Shown here: positions 1 through 11,093 of the stretch, in pieces
Numbering within the stretch: the first letter of the stretch is position 1
Layout of the letters: each line of letters begins with the position of its first letter
DNA from: Pezicula radicicola
Lineage: Eukaryota > Ascomycota > Leotiomycetes > Helotiales > Dermateaceae
Length of the DNA: 64,000 nucleotides
Assembly (NCBI GenBank): GCA_003008705.1
Contig: PDUO01000116.1
Span: forward strand, 4,224-68,223
Direction: 5' to 3'
The notes under the pieces: generated by a model
Databases searched by the model: none
Seen by the model: only the letters and a program-made list of their open reading frames with translations
Told to the model about the DNA's origin: nothing
Made by a program: the position numbers and the translations under genes

Positions 1-1320
1 ACTAATATATATAAATTATTAAAGTTAAGTATCTTAATTTTTTTATTTTTATATTTTTTATCTATTATCCTTTTCTATATTCTTATATAGATTACTAATA
101 TAAAGAGGAGTATAGAGATATATAAATTATATAGAAAATAAATAAAGAATAAAATAAAACTAATATATATAAATTATTAGAATTATAGTATCTCTATTAT
201 TTATTTAATAGTATTATTATAAATATTTAATAATCTTCTCTCCTTTTAAGTCTTATCTATAAATATTATAAGATTAGTTTAGAATAAGAAAAATAAATAA
301 CTAAGTATATTAGAGAAGATTTAAAACTATCTTTATTATAATAAACTAATAAGAAAATTAAGATTATTTATAAGAATATTAATAAGATAAGAATATAAAG
401 ATTAAACTACTAGATATACTTTAAATACCTTTACTCTAAGTATTATTTATAAACTAGTATAATCTAGAGTTATTAAAAACTATTTATTTATATTTATTAA
501 TAAGAAACTAACTCTCTCTAAGATCTTATATATAGATTATTTAAATTATAATAAATAATTAGAATTAACTTCTTTTTATTCTTCTTCTTCTCTTTATAAG
601 TAGATAATACTCTTTTAAAACTATTAAAATATAAGAAGTCTATTAGTATATCTATAAATATATATAAGAGAACTAGTAATAATAATAAAACTATATATAA
701 ATAATTAAAAGTATAATAATAATAATAATAATTTTAATTTTAAATTAATAATTTTCTATAATATTTATATAAGAGTTAGTTTATTATTAGAAGAATATAA
801 GCTAGTATTTCCTATTATATTAAAAGGTTTAATTTAAAATAATTATTATAATTATAAATTAAATAAAAAGTCTATTAAGATTATATATAATTATTATTAT
901 AATTTCTTTAAAGACTTTAATTATTATTAAAAGAATTTTAATATATAAAACTTAATATTACTATATATAATTATATAAGAGAATACTAGAAAATTAATAA
1001 AGAAAACTTTATAAATTCTAATTAATAAGCTTTAAAACTTAAAATATAAATTATAATTAAATTTATATAATAATAACTTCTTTTATAATAAACTTATTAG
1101 AGCTTACTAGAGAGTACTAGTTTATAAAAATATAATCTCTAATCTATTAATAATTATAGAGTATCTACTAAATAAATTAAAATCCTCTATTATTATATAT
1201 AAAAAAGAGTAATTAATATCTACTAGTACTTTCTTTATAGACTACTAGTACTACTAGAGTAATAGCTATATTAACTAGACTTATAATAGTTATAAGAGAA
1301 CTAGATATAGATAACCTTTA
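1..1320. repeat. Extremely AT-rich, TpA-rich relic tract (RIP-like)
   Basis: The tract is almost free of G and C and consists of TA-rich words with no open frame of useful length. It ends sharply near 1320, where normal composition resumes. In Pezizomycotina this pattern is typical of a transposable element destroyed by repeat-induced point mutation. I cannot name the element because no protein motif or terminal repeat survives. Confidence 0.75.
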
Positions 1321-1444
1321 TCATCATTATCGGCCTATTCTAAGAGGTTCTCCGGGATAGCCCCCAACTCCGTGCTCCCTGTGTAGCTCACTACCATGGA
1401 GCCGTTAAACGAAACACAAGGAGTATAGTTCTGTCACGGGGTTA

Positions 1445-1858
1445 TTATGTAAAATCTAAATTCAAGTTTCTTACATCGTAAAAAATGAACTGTATATAGG
1501 GACAGTCTGTTGACTTCTCTGTCAGGGGCGTATACGAGAGGCTTATAATCCGATGTACGTAGAATTCTTGGGTTAAGTTCGGCGTAATGACTCCGGCTGT
1601 ATCTTCGATGATGGCAGTTCCCCATTCAAAAAAAGCTACAAGTGTTTCAGTTTGCAAATCATAATCGTGGCAATTTGGTGTTGCGAAAACACTGACGCAA
1701 GCCTGGCCGCACTGTGAAGTACTGCAGTCTACTTCTTGGCGCTCTGCAAGGTCCTTGGGCTTGACTGGGAGGCTTATGAGTGATGCATGAACAAGTACAA
1801 ATAGAACGCTGCTAAGCAGGACTGATTTTTGAAATAAAATGGCCTTGTCTAACTAGAA
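1445..1858 (-). pseudogene. Decayed small secreted-like protein (no start codon)
   Basis: The minus-strand frame is open from about 1858 to a stop at 1445. It begins with a hydrophobic stretch (LLSSVLFVLVHASLISL) resembling a signal peptide. A basic/acidic linker follows (KPKDLAERQ), then a short Cys-rich segment (DCSTSQCGQACVSVFATPNC). This layout resembles small secreted fungal proteins. No ATG lies upstream in frame; ATT stands at the expected start (1838-1840). It is either a relic or an exon whose 5' partner I cannot find. I do not recognise the family. Confidence 0.35.
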
Positions 1859-1984
1859 GTTAATTAGACTGCTCGGTATGTTTATAGCAGTATACTTACG
1901 CTAAGCGCATAGTTGAATCTTGAAACAACTTAGAGTATATAATCCCTCGTCCGCCAGGCTCTTGTTACGCTCAAAACCACTTCC

Positions 1985-3089
1985 GAAACGCGATAGTTAT
2001 CAAACTACTTAACAAGGTCTGAACTCCTTGAAATATAACCATTGGGATCCGCAACTTATCACCATTTACTACCGATATACCAGCAAACAGGACTTGCGCT
2101 AGCGGGATGCCCATAGCTGGAGTTTTGGAAGGCACACAAAACGCGACGGCGATCTTGTCCTGCTTCGGCAGCCAGAGACAGGATGTGAGAGTTGAAAAGG
2201 CGATCTATAAAAGGAGGAGTGCTATGGAAATGAACACGATGAAGATCATATTGGTTTGGTGGATTGTTTCGAAGGCATGAGAGCTGAAGGCTGCGTCGAA
2301 GGTGGACCGGATGATGATTAAGAGGGCGAAAGATGCGAGTTTGCTCATCTTCCAAGTGACGAAAAGATTTTTGGTTTGAGTTGGGAATAGATTCATTACG
2401 ACTTGTCCGGCTGCCTGGTTGTTTTGTTAGTGTCCATAGCGAGGGAAGAAGCCGGAGGGGGACAGGAATGCGTACGATAGGAAGAAACATAGAAAGCCCA
2501 AGCTGTTTGAAAACTCGCTGATGGATCTCCCCATATCTGCCGCAAGTCTTGGGCAGAATATCCATGTACCATGGTCCCGTTGAAGTATACATCTTGATTA
2601 GGACCATGGATAGGAACGGACCAAGAAGTTACCAACCGTTTACTACATAATAGCCAGGGCAACATTGCCGTTGGATTTACGTGTCATGATGACGTTGAAG
2701 GAGATGCTTTCATCATATTAGCTGTCGTCGTATAAAAAATGGAGTGATACACTTGCGTTGTAGGGAGACATCCTAGGATGATCATTCCAGCGAGTAGACA
2801 TGGGTCTATGAATCTTGGATTAGTAGCACATGCACTCACTACCCCAAATAGAGTGGCAGATGTCATCAAGTAACACTGTGCTTGAACGAAAAGATGGATT
2901 TTCCACCGGGAAAGCTTGACTGCCCATATGGTTGTTGTGTGTCGAACCCATGATTTTGGGGAAGATGAGGAGGCGGCATATTGAAAGCATGCAGGCGCAG
3001 ATTATGCTGGTCGTTGATTTTGGGTTGTGGACTAGTAACCGACGGCAACGATACTGTAGTCCCCTTCCTTGGTCAGCCGAGCGAGACAA
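1985..3089 (-). pseudogene. RCH1/SLC10A7-like transporter, decayed
   Basis: Minus-strand pieces in all three frames match, in order, the SBF-like family that includes yeast Rch1 and human SLC10A7 (multi-pass regulators of calcium uptake). From the 5' side these are a segment ending ACATNPRFIDPCLLAG then MIILGCLPTT, then SFNVIMTRKSNGNVALAI, GEIHQRVFKQLGLSMFLPI, QTKNLFVTWKMSKLASFALL, and finally KQDKIAVAFCVPSKTPAMG followed by IPLAQVLFAG. The pieces are separated by tandem stops (TAG TAA near 2645-2650) and several frameshifts. The N-terminal helices are poorly preserved. The family is recognised from the GCLPTT and DKxAVxFCxxSK signatures. Confidence 0.7.
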
Positions 3090-3107
3090 GACTGCCGTAA
3101 CACTATT

Positions 3108-3138
3108 GGCTTACCTCACCCTGCTAGTGAGGTAAGCC
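3108..3138. repeat. 12-bp perfect hairpin
   Basis: A perfect 12-bp inverted repeat (GGCTTACCTCAC / GTGAGGTAAGCC) surrounds a 7-base loop. It lies just upstream of the decayed transporter and beside sequence of unknown origin (3140-3480). It may be a transposon terminus or a structured element; nothing here decides which. Confidence 0.6.
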
Positions 3139-3499
3139 CCACCATCTCGCCATTTCTCAGACCAAGAAAATTACTTGGTTAGGGCGAAAATGAGGAATAC
3201 GGACTTGCCCTTTCCCGACGGCTTCTTTGCCGCCTACCATCAACTCAAGGCCCCTCTAGTCGCAGGTTTCTTTTTCCTGCTGCAGCTCCGGGGTGGGCTT
3301 CTGGAAGATCCATGATTATACAGTAGTATCCATACTCTCCCTCACCCCACTAATAATGGTTATTGAGTGGGCTCTGCGGGTCGGTACCTGTGCTTCACAG
3401 CAAATTTTCGAAGGCTAGGGTCGAATCTGAAGGTCCCACAGGCCTGACGACGCCTGAAGACACCTATTCCTATTCGCGAGAGACCCCTAGAAGTCTACT

Positions 3500-4020
3500 C
3501 TACTAGCCAATTAAATAACCATTATATAAGTAGGGGTATAAATAGACTTAAAAATAAGAATATTCTATATATACATATATAATATAAAATGTTAAAAGTT
3601 TAAAAATAAAAAATATATTATTTTATTAGTAATTTAATATAACTATAAAACTAAAAGACTAAAAAGTCATTATAGTAATTTTATAGTTTTTAAGTATTAA
3701 AGATTTTTTATAAAATAAACCCTTTTAATTAATTTACTTATAATTATTAAATTAAATTATTCTTAATTAAACTAAATAAATATAATATAATATATAATTA
3801 ACTTAAAGTTATTATTATACTTATTATTATAATTAGATTTTAAATTATATATTTTTTCTTTAGTTTTTTTCTTTTTATAATAAAAACTAATATAAGCTCT
3901 AAAATTAAATTATTAGAGGTATAAGGTTTAAAATATCTTTAAAAATACTTAATTTACTTAAATAAGAAACCTATTATACTAAAATTTATCTAAGGAATTA
4001 CTAAGAAACTCTAATTTCTT
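3500..4020. repeat. AT-rich RIP-like tract
   Basis: About 520 bp of TA-rich sequence without usable open frames, compositionally like the tract at 1-1320. It separates the decayed transporter from the MFS fragment. No terminal repeats were found. Confidence 0.65.
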
Positions 4021-4382
4021 GCCTAACACGCCTTGCAGGGTAACTTCTTAGTTATACCTTCTAATAAGAAGTATAGGGAGGGGGGCTAGGGAATCACTTG
4101 GCGGGTTTGGTGTATTCAAAGCCTTGTATTAACTAAAGCATTGTACCCGTGTGGACCATTTGCTTGCAGATTAATATTACGTCTTGAACTTACATATCTC
4201 TTATATCCACACCAAAGAAAATCCTTGTTTCTCATCATGACTTACAGCCTCCGCGCTTCCTTCTCCTTATTGCTTCAAATTCACAATCCGACGAATAGAG
4301 CTTGGCTGACGAGAATCGCACAGAATCGCACCCCCAGTTTTAATGTAAGACTTACGCTGCAATGGATACACAACTCGGTCAA

Positions 4383-4690
4383 ATGGAAAGGGCTGAACCC
4401 AAAAGTCCAGCCATAGATGCGAATTCCACGCCTTCTGAGGAAGACATCCGAGAAACCACCACAGCCACAGAACCTCCCACTAACGGCGGAGTTCGTGCCT
4501 GGAGCTAGGTTGTCGCTGGGCAGCTTATCGTCGCGTTACCAAGGGCTACCCTTTAAGCTTTAGTGTTCTCTAGAATTACTATCAACTTACTCTGCCTTAA
4601 TATCATCTATATATCCTAGATTGGAGGAGTGCAGGTCTTCGTCCTCCTGACCATATCGACGCTCCCCGGCAGGTACAGTTGCGCGTCTTC
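4383..4690 (+). pseudogene. MFS monocarboxylate-transporter-like 5' fragment
   Basis: An ATG at 4383 opens a frame resembling the N-terminus of the intact transporter at 17246-18658: acidic, Thr-rich leader, then NGGVRAWS. The intact gene has DGGVRAWS at the same place. The frame then meets a TAG. A later piece reads SWIGGVQVFVL, against SWIGGVQVFVI in the intact copy. Sequence upstream (4140-4170) also resembles the 17060-17100 promoter region. The rest of the gene is missing. This is a truncated, mutated paralogue. Confidence 0.7.
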
Positions 4691-4933
4691 AAGAAATATC
4701 AAGTTGGGAGATGTGCGCAACCTCTGGCCCACCGTCTCGTGGGGGTAAAGATGTAGTGAGTAGATATAAGGGCGAGGGGAACGTCCTAACCGCGGTCCAT
4801 ATTCTAGTTCCTTTATCCAACCTAAGGTTCTCGATTTGGTAGAGAATTCCTTACTCTTTGTTCACTGTGTGTAGTGACCAATTCCTCTTAGTATTTGTTA
4901 ATCAAGAATTTCAAGGACTTTATTTTCGCAAGC

Positions 4934-6325
4934 ATGCCTGCATCAATCGAAAAAGACTGTTTGGAGCCCGATCTCAGCCCACTGATCTCAGTCTCGTCTT
5001 CCAGGGACAGTCTTTCTGTTTCGTTTCATGACACTTCAGTCATCTTCCACGCCCAATGGCTGCACGATGCACGATGCGACAAAGGATCGGAAAGACGCGA
5101 GCCACAAGTTTTCTGCCAACAGCTGGACCCGGTATATATCCAAAGCGCAAAAGTTTCCGGCTCAGGCGTCAAGACCACCTTGGATATAACATGGGACGAT
5201 GGATCGACTACTCCCTTTCCAGCCGTGTGGCTTCGGCTGCTGGCACCATTTGTTGCGAAGCAGATGCAACCTACTATAGCAGTGGAGAAGCCCCCCATTC
5301 CCAGAGGCTGGCAAGCCAACGAAATTGTGATCCCAGAGATCTCCTACCAAAAGATCGCAGGGGAGCATCTGAGCGACGAAGAATTCCTTGCCAGCAAAGC
5401 ATGGATCCTCGACACCTTGCTTCTCAATAGCTCTCCGGGAATCATCAAGATCGTCGATCTTCCAGAGGTGGACACTTACACGGAGAGTACCCAAGTGGAT
5501 AACCTGTTGACCCATATCCTCAAACGTCTCTTCGGCGCTGTCTTCCAGCACTCGATGCGTCCCTCGGATGCGACCTTCAAGATCGCCTCGTACTACCACG
5601 AGTCTGCTTCCCGGATTAAGGAGCTACCAAACTACGACACGGCCGAGATCCTTCTTCCGCATGCCGACCACTCGCACTACGATAATCCGGTCCGCGTCCA
5701 AGGCTTCCATGCCGTCCAAGGCCATAGTGAGAATACCTTCATTCATGCCTTTGAGGCGCTCAATACCCTTCATGAGGAGGACCCGGATCTATACGACGCC
5801 CTGTGTTCGGCGCCCTATATCCTTGGTCGTGTTGCGCAGTTCTACAATCCGTCCTTGTATCAAACCACGGTGGACACGGCTGTGCGCAAAATGCCGGGGT
5901 TTCCGGACGAGTTGAAGTGCATTCGCTGGCACCCACATCTTGCCGGTTATCTGCTCAGTCCATATGATGACTACGAGAGGGCGCGCAGAGCGCACTGCAA
6001 GTTCCAGGAGGTCATGCGTCGGGATTCGCATCAGCTGAAGGTCAACTTGAAACCCGGAGATATGTACGTGTGGGATAATTTCCGACTCCTGCACGGGAGA
6101 GAGAGGGTCTTCAGCACTCCGAGGATGGCCGTTGGACAGACGGTGATCGAACAGGTCGTGAATGATCAGTATAGGGTGAAGGAGATGGCCTTCTTAAGCC
6201 AATTTATTGGCGAGCATTGGCTTGTGCAGACGCCGACATGGGAGCTGGATAACTTGGTCAAGCTGGTTAAAGAGACCAATAGAGGAAATCCTACACCAGC
6301 AACCCTCTGGACAAAGGATAAGTGA
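4934..6325 (+). CDS. Gamma-butyrobetaine/trimethyllysine dioxygenase-like (TauD/TfdA fold)
   Basis: A single-exon, 463-aa protein. The first 110 residues match the small N-terminal domain of gamma-butyrobetaine hydroxylases (FHAQWLHDARCD). The catalytic half carries the Fe(II)/2-oxoglutarate facial triad: His243 and Asp245 in LPHADHSHYDNP and His387 in RLLHGRE. Family members hydroxylate trimethyllysine or gamma-butyrobetaine in carnitine synthesis; fungal paralogues also act in secondary metabolism, so the substrate is open. The open frame begins at 4895 but lacks ATG there; ATG 4934 has A at -3 and starts a natural N-terminus. No frameshift or stop interrupts it, unlike its neighbours. Confidence 0.9.
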   Translation: MPASIEKDCLEPDLSPLISVSSSRDSLSVSFHDTSVIFHAQWLHDARCDKGSERREPQVFCQQLDPVYIQSAKVSGSGVKTTLDITWDDGSTTPFPAVWLRLLAPFVAKQMQPTIAVEKPPIPRGWQANEIVIPEISYQKIAGEHLSDEEFLASKAWILDTLLLNSSPGIIKIVDLPEVDTYTESTQVDNLLTHILKRLFGAVFQHSMRPSDATFKIASYYHESASRIKELPNYDTAEILLPHADHSHYDNPVRVQGFHAVQGHSENTFIHAFEALNTLHEEDPDLYDALCSAPYILGRVAQFYNPSLYQTTVDTAVRKMPGFPDELKCIRWHPHLAGYLLSPYDDYERARRAHCKFQEVMRRDSHQLKVNLKPGDMYVWDNFRLLHGRERVFSTPRMAVGQTVIEQVVNDQYRVKEMAFLSQFIGEHWLVQTPTWELDNLVKLVKETNRGNPTPATLWTKDK

Positions 6326-6643
6326 TTCAATTTTCTAGTCGTTTCACCAAGCCAATGCCACACTAGCAGGAGCATTACCACTTACGCATATCTTCATGCT
6401 TTTCATGCTGCCTTGGTCATTTCCACATCAGTCGTTTTTAGGTTGTGTTACACTCATTTATGGTCCATTTTCAATGCTATTCTAGTCACTCGCTCTGTGT
6501 GTATATATAACTCGTGGCCCAATACTTCAGGGCTTAACTGAGCTAGTATCTCTTCATTTTTGGTCAACTCAGTTCAACAGTTGTTAGATTCTATGCGAGG
6601 ATTTATGACTTACCGCGCCTTACGTAAACCAAGTTAACCAATC
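6326..6643. other. Intergenic, nothing recognised
   Basis: This is the 3' flank of the dioxygenase gene up to the transposon target site. I see no open frame, RNA gene or repeat. Confidence 0.6.
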
Positions 6644-6645
6644 TA

Positions 6646-8163
6646 CGAAGGATGGGTTTTTTAGACTTGAGCCTAGTCTAAGTATTTTAGTTATATATAT
6701 CGTAAGAACATCTTAATAAATATATCCTAATTCAACCTTAATAGCCTATATTAATCTATATAATACCTCTAAAACACCTATTTATTAATAAAGCTAATAA
6801 GGTAGCTTTCCTTACTTATCTTAATAATAGATTAGCTATTCTACTAGCTATAAAGAGGTTAAAAATCAACCCGAAATCTACTTAATGAATTATAACCTAA
6901 TCCTATAAAATAGAAGTCTATAATAATATCTACAACCTACCTCCTCCTACTCTATATAAGTATATAGCTCTTAAGCCGAAGTTAGTAAAGCTATATATAA
7001 TATTAGAGATTGATAAGAATTGATTAAAGGATACTATTAAGTAGGATCGATATTATTAGGAGATAAAATAATATAAGGTAGTATAAGAGCTTAGTATAAA
7101 GGTATCTATATTAATAATTTAGAATAAAATAAAGGTATATAATATTAATTAAGTTAAACCTATAAAGAAACTCTCTCTTATACTAATTTAAGAAGTCTAA
7201 TAATATAAGATTATACTCTTATAAAAGAACTAGATATTAGATAATTAGAAGAGGGTAATATAGATAGATAAGGCTATAATACTAGTTAGAGAGTATTAGG
7301 GTAAATATCTAATATTATAGATACTAGTTAATAAGTATAAGAAAGATTATATTAAAGTTAGGTATAATAACTATAGTAAGGTAATATTTTAGAGTTTATT
7401 TTTATATAATTTTAAAGAGTTATACTATATCTATTATAAAGAGACCCTTAATAAGAAAGTAAAATACTAAGTTATTATTAATAAGTATAATATAGTCTTA
7501 CTTCTATATAAATAGGTAGAATAGGTCTATCTTTAAACTATAAATACTCTTAAATAGTAAAAGCTTAATAAGAAGAAACTAGAAAGACTTATAACTTAGA
7601 AGGTATTTTAGAAGAAAGAGATAATAAAAAGAGAGTAAGGTAAGGGAGGGATTAATTTTATATACTATTATTAAGAGGTTATTATTTCTAAGCTTATTCT
7701 ATTTATAGATAGACTTAATTTAATAGATAGACTACCTTTTATACTCTAATAAGATAGAGCTCTATCTTATACTAGTTAATATACCTCCTTATTATTTAAG
7801 TAGAAGGGTTATTTACTTTATAAATATATTAGGAATTTACCTAATATAAATATAATTAAGTATACTTAAATACTAATAAGGATAGCTATTATAAATATAT
7901 AGAATAGGCCTTATATATTAGAATAGATAGAAAGAGTATAGTATACTAAATAGGATAAGATAGATTAAGATATAATAAGGGGATAGGTTTTATAATAAAT
8001 AGAGATTAATTAGAGGATTCTAGATAATAAGAGAGGTAATAAATTTTATAGATAGAGGCCTAATTACTATTGTAATTGTTATTAGAAATAGAGGTAATTT
8101 ATATAATTTTGATGTTATTCGGAGTACACGGACTAGGCTCAAGTCTAAATAATTTATCCTTCG
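6646..8163. mobile_element. TIR DNA transposon relic, TA target site (Tc1/mariner type)
   Basis: The block is bounded by inverted repeats of about 34 bp: CGAAGGAT then TTAGACTTGAGCCTAGTC on the left, and the reverse complement ending at 8163. The inner 18 bases match perfectly. Both ends are flanked by TA (6644-6645 and 8164-8165), as expected for a Tc1/mariner-superfamily target duplication. The 1.5-kb length suits one transposase gene. The interior is AT-rich with stops everywhere, consistent with RIP, so the transposase cannot be read. Confidence 0.8.
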
Positions 8164-8165
8164 TA

Positions 8166-9133
8166 TATTAATCACAACGCTATTGAAATCATTGGTATAT
8201 TAGAATTCTCGTTTTTTTTCACCTCAAACTACAAGTTTCGACTTATATTCTGGCCGCATCCGTAATAAATTGATATTTAGTGTTAGCTTTTAGTCTAAAC
8301 CATCCATATCCCATACTACCGCTATTACCCCTTCTAGCTATTATTTGAACACTGCTTTCTCAATGAAAATATGGCACCACTTAATTAAGCTGAATTGCTA
8401 TACTATTCCCCCCTAAATAGAGGTTTATTTTTTGTTTTTATAATACTATATAGAAAATAATAGTTATTAAATAAGGTGGGTGGGGTTATATAGAGACGAC
8501 AGTTCATTTCTACCGATCCACTCCTTCTGCACAGTATACACCGTACTGTATAGTTCGAACGTGGCAACGGCGCTAGGACTATTAGAACCTGCAGTACATA
8601 TTTTCAAAAGGCAATTGATTTTACGGAAAAACGTATGCGGAAACTCGGCGTATCTTTCATAACATATTGTGGGTCCGGCATATATGTGCAGACATATATA
8701 GTGATTTACCCGCCGCACAGTACATCCGCCCCGTGCCGGAAGCTTTTTTTAAGACCCCTACCCTGAAATGAACCTTAATTCTTCTACATTAACTGTACTG
8801 CACAGTACAGGCCCAAATAACCCACAATGGTAATAATTAGTACATTCTTGAATTCTATTCGTTGTTAACCTCTGCTATACACACAATATTCGAGAGAACG
8901 CGGTTTGTTCGGCCTTTGGCGAAACTATTTTGTGTTAAAAAATTTGAGAGATATTTGGGAATCACAAGACCTATAGACACGTAAATCTGAGACCGGAAAC
9001 AGGTGGGGTAAGGCAAGGCTTAACTCTTCAATTGTGCCTTGTCAGTGTCATAGTCAATCAGCACCGAAGAGACTGATAACAAATTGAGGTACTAGTAGAT
9101 CTCCACGGGACATATAGAAGGTTATCGACGAGA
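8166..9133. other. Intergenic upstream of WD40 gene
   Basis: No convincing coding sequence. A near-palindrome, CTGTACTG-CA-CAGTACAG, lies at 8793-8810, and related GTAC-centred words occur around 8528-8550 and 8717-8726. They could be binding sites or relics. I looked here for a NACHT or STAND ATPase domain that might belong to the WD40 gene and found none. Confidence 0.5.
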
Positions 9134-11014
9134 ATGTTCCTAAATCAAACGCTTCGTGGCCATACGGGCTGGATCCGCAGCGTGACATTCTCTCCAAATG
9201 GCACCAAGGTGGCGTCGGCATCAGATGATATGACTATCAGAGTATGGGATGTTGCGACTGGACACGCGGAGCTGGTACTTTCGGGCCACAAAGGTTGGGT
9301 CCGCAGTGTAGCATTCAGTCCTGATGGCCTTTGGCTGGTTTCAGCTTCTGGTGATAGGACAGTTCAAGTACGGAATTGCACTACTGGGCAGACCAGCGTG
9401 CTGAAGGACCATGCCGATGGTATCAACTGCGCAGTGCTGTCACCAGATGGCAGCAAGATAGCGTCCGCATCAGGTGACGGTAAGATACGTTTGTGGAACT
9501 GGCACACTAGCCAAGTCGAGAAGGTGCTTCAAGGCCACACGGGTGGGGTCAACAGTGTGGCCTTCTCGCACAATGGAAAGAAGCTGGCGTCCGGATCAGA
9601 TGATACGACGGTCCAGATATGGGACACAGTGACAGGGAAAGCTCAAACACTTAGAGGTCATATGGGCGGCATAAACAGCGTAGCCTTCTCGCTGAATGGA
9701 GAGGTGCTGGCTTCAGCATCCGGCGACTTGACTGTGAGGATATGGGACTCGAACGGACAAGTGCAGCATATATTGCACCTCAATACAGACAGGATCCGCA
9801 GTATCGCTTTCTCTCCCGACGACAGTTATCTGGCAGCTGCGTCAGCTAATGGGATCATTCAGGTGTGGAGTGCTAGAACAGGTCAAGTTGAACTGACATT
9901 TAAGGGCCATACACAGGGGGTGAATAGCCTAGCCTTCTCCCCGAATGGCAAGAAGCTCGCATCGGCATCTCACGACGCAACTATACGGCTGTGGAATTTC
10001 GCACCCGTACTGCAGATCTTGTCAGACTCGGGCGACGTTTCTACGCCAGCTCCGCCGGAGCAGGACATCGAGCCGGGGGAGGCTGAATGTTCCCTAGAAG
10101 ACCACATAAACTGGATCAACAGCATATCCTTCTCTCCCGACGGGAGCCATCTCGCATCAGCACTCAATGACGGGACCATACACCTTTGGAATCTCGCAGC
10201 ATCACACGTAGTGCAGACGCTCAAAGGCCATACTGGCGGCGTCAACAGCGTCACCTTCTCCCCCAATACCCCACATATCCTCGCCTCGGCCGCAGATGAC
10301 GGCACAGTGCGACTTTGGAATGTCGCGACAGGACAGACCACACAGATCCTCAAAGGTCATACGGGTTGGATTCGAAAGGTCACTTTCTCTCATGACGGGA
10401 GCAAGTTGGCCACCGCATCAAGCGACAGGACTGTGCGGATATGGACAATGGATGCCGTTATCTATGGAGAGGCCAAGGTCGAGCAGGTCCTTACGGGCCA
10501 CACGAGCGGTGTCCGCAGCGTGGCCTTTTCCTCAGCATCAAGTGATGCTGGATTACTCATTAGTTCATGTAACGATTCGAGCATCCGACTGTGGAATCCT
10601 GCGATCGGGGAGGCTGAGAAGATGTTCGAGATTGGGAATGGCGGCGTGAATAGTATAGCGTTCCATCCCGATGGTAGCCAGATGGCGCTGGCCACGGGAG
10701 ATGGAAGTATCCTCCTGTGTGATACTGCAACCGGACAGGTCGTCCAGACGTTCAAAGGTCACTCAGATGCCGCTCGTAGCGTCATCTTCTCCGCCGATGG
10801 ATTAGTGCTGGCATCAGCGTCCCTAGATGCTACGGTACGAACCTGGGATCTTGCGACTGGGCTAACAAAGATGCTGTTCAGAGGACATACCGGCGGAGTA
10901 CGCTGTGTGGCTTTTGGACCACACAGCAGTGGAGAAATTGCATCAGCGTCGAGCGATGGCACCGTACGGCTTTGGCATTTGGCCACGGGTAGAGTCGAGA
11001 AGGTTCTCAAATGA
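9134..11014 (+). CDS. Stand-alone 14-repeat WD40 protein (double propeller)
   Basis: A single-exon, 626-aa protein made entirely of WD40 repeats of about 42 residues (GHTGGVNSVAFSPDG, LASAS, DGTVRLW). I count 14. Repeats 1-7 and 8-14 are separated by one non-repeat linker (about residues 290-320, Pro- and Glu-rich, with PAPPEQDIEPGE). This predicts two seven-bladed propellers. The repeats are very similar to one another, like the recognition repeats of NACHT-WD40 (HET-E/HNWD) proteins, but no NACHT or HET domain precedes them. Repeats 2, 3 and 12 have lost parts of the WD signature. It may be a scaffold, a fungal NLR-type sensor half, or a truncated HNWD. The start ATG at 9134 is the first in frame. 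Confidence 0.88.
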   Translation: MFLNQTLRGHTGWIRSVTFSPNGTKVASASDDMTIRVWDVATGHAELVLSGHKGWVRSVAFSPDGLWLVSASGDRTVQVRNCTTGQTSVLKDHADGINCAVLSPDGSKIASASGDGKIRLWNWHTSQVEKVLQGHTGGVNSVAFSHNGKKLASGSDDTTVQIWDTVTGKAQTLRGHMGGINSVAFSLNGEVLASASGDLTVRIWDSNGQVQHILHLNTDRIRSIAFSPDDSYLAAASANGIIQVWSARTGQVELTFKGHTQGVNSLAFSPNGKKLASASHDATIRLWNFAPVLQILSDSGDVSTPAPPEQDIEPGEAECSLEDHINWINSISFSPDGSHLASALNDGTIHLWNLAASHVVQTLKGHTGGVNSVTFSPNTPHILASAADDGTVRLWNVATGQTTQILKGHTGWIRKVTFSHDGSKLATASSDRTVRIWTMDAVIYGEAKVEQVLTGHTSGVRSVAFSSASSDAGLLISSCNDSSIRLWNPAIGEAEKMFEIGNGGVNSIAFHPDGSQMALATGDGSILLCDTATGQVVQTFKGHSDAARSVIFSADGLVLASASLDATVRTWDLATGLTKMLFRGHTGGVRCVAFGPHSSGEIASASSDGTVRLWHLATGRVEKVLK

Positions 11015-11093
11015 ATTTATATTTATAATAATAATACAATAGTATAACACTTAGTAGTAGTAGTATAGTAAATGTTAATAATTTTAAACCTGT

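Noticed and set aside
2059..2607. 182-codon minus-strand ORF as a real gene
   Set aside because: Only parts of it match the RCH1-like family; the rest of the match lies in other frames, so the long frame is a by-product of frameshifts.
5162..5599. 145-codon frame opposite the dioxygenase gene
   Set aside because: Antisense shadow of a GC-rich coding region.
8480..8662. 60-codon frame upstream of the WD40 gene, possible NACHT remnant
   Set aside because: Contains no Walker A or other STAND motif.
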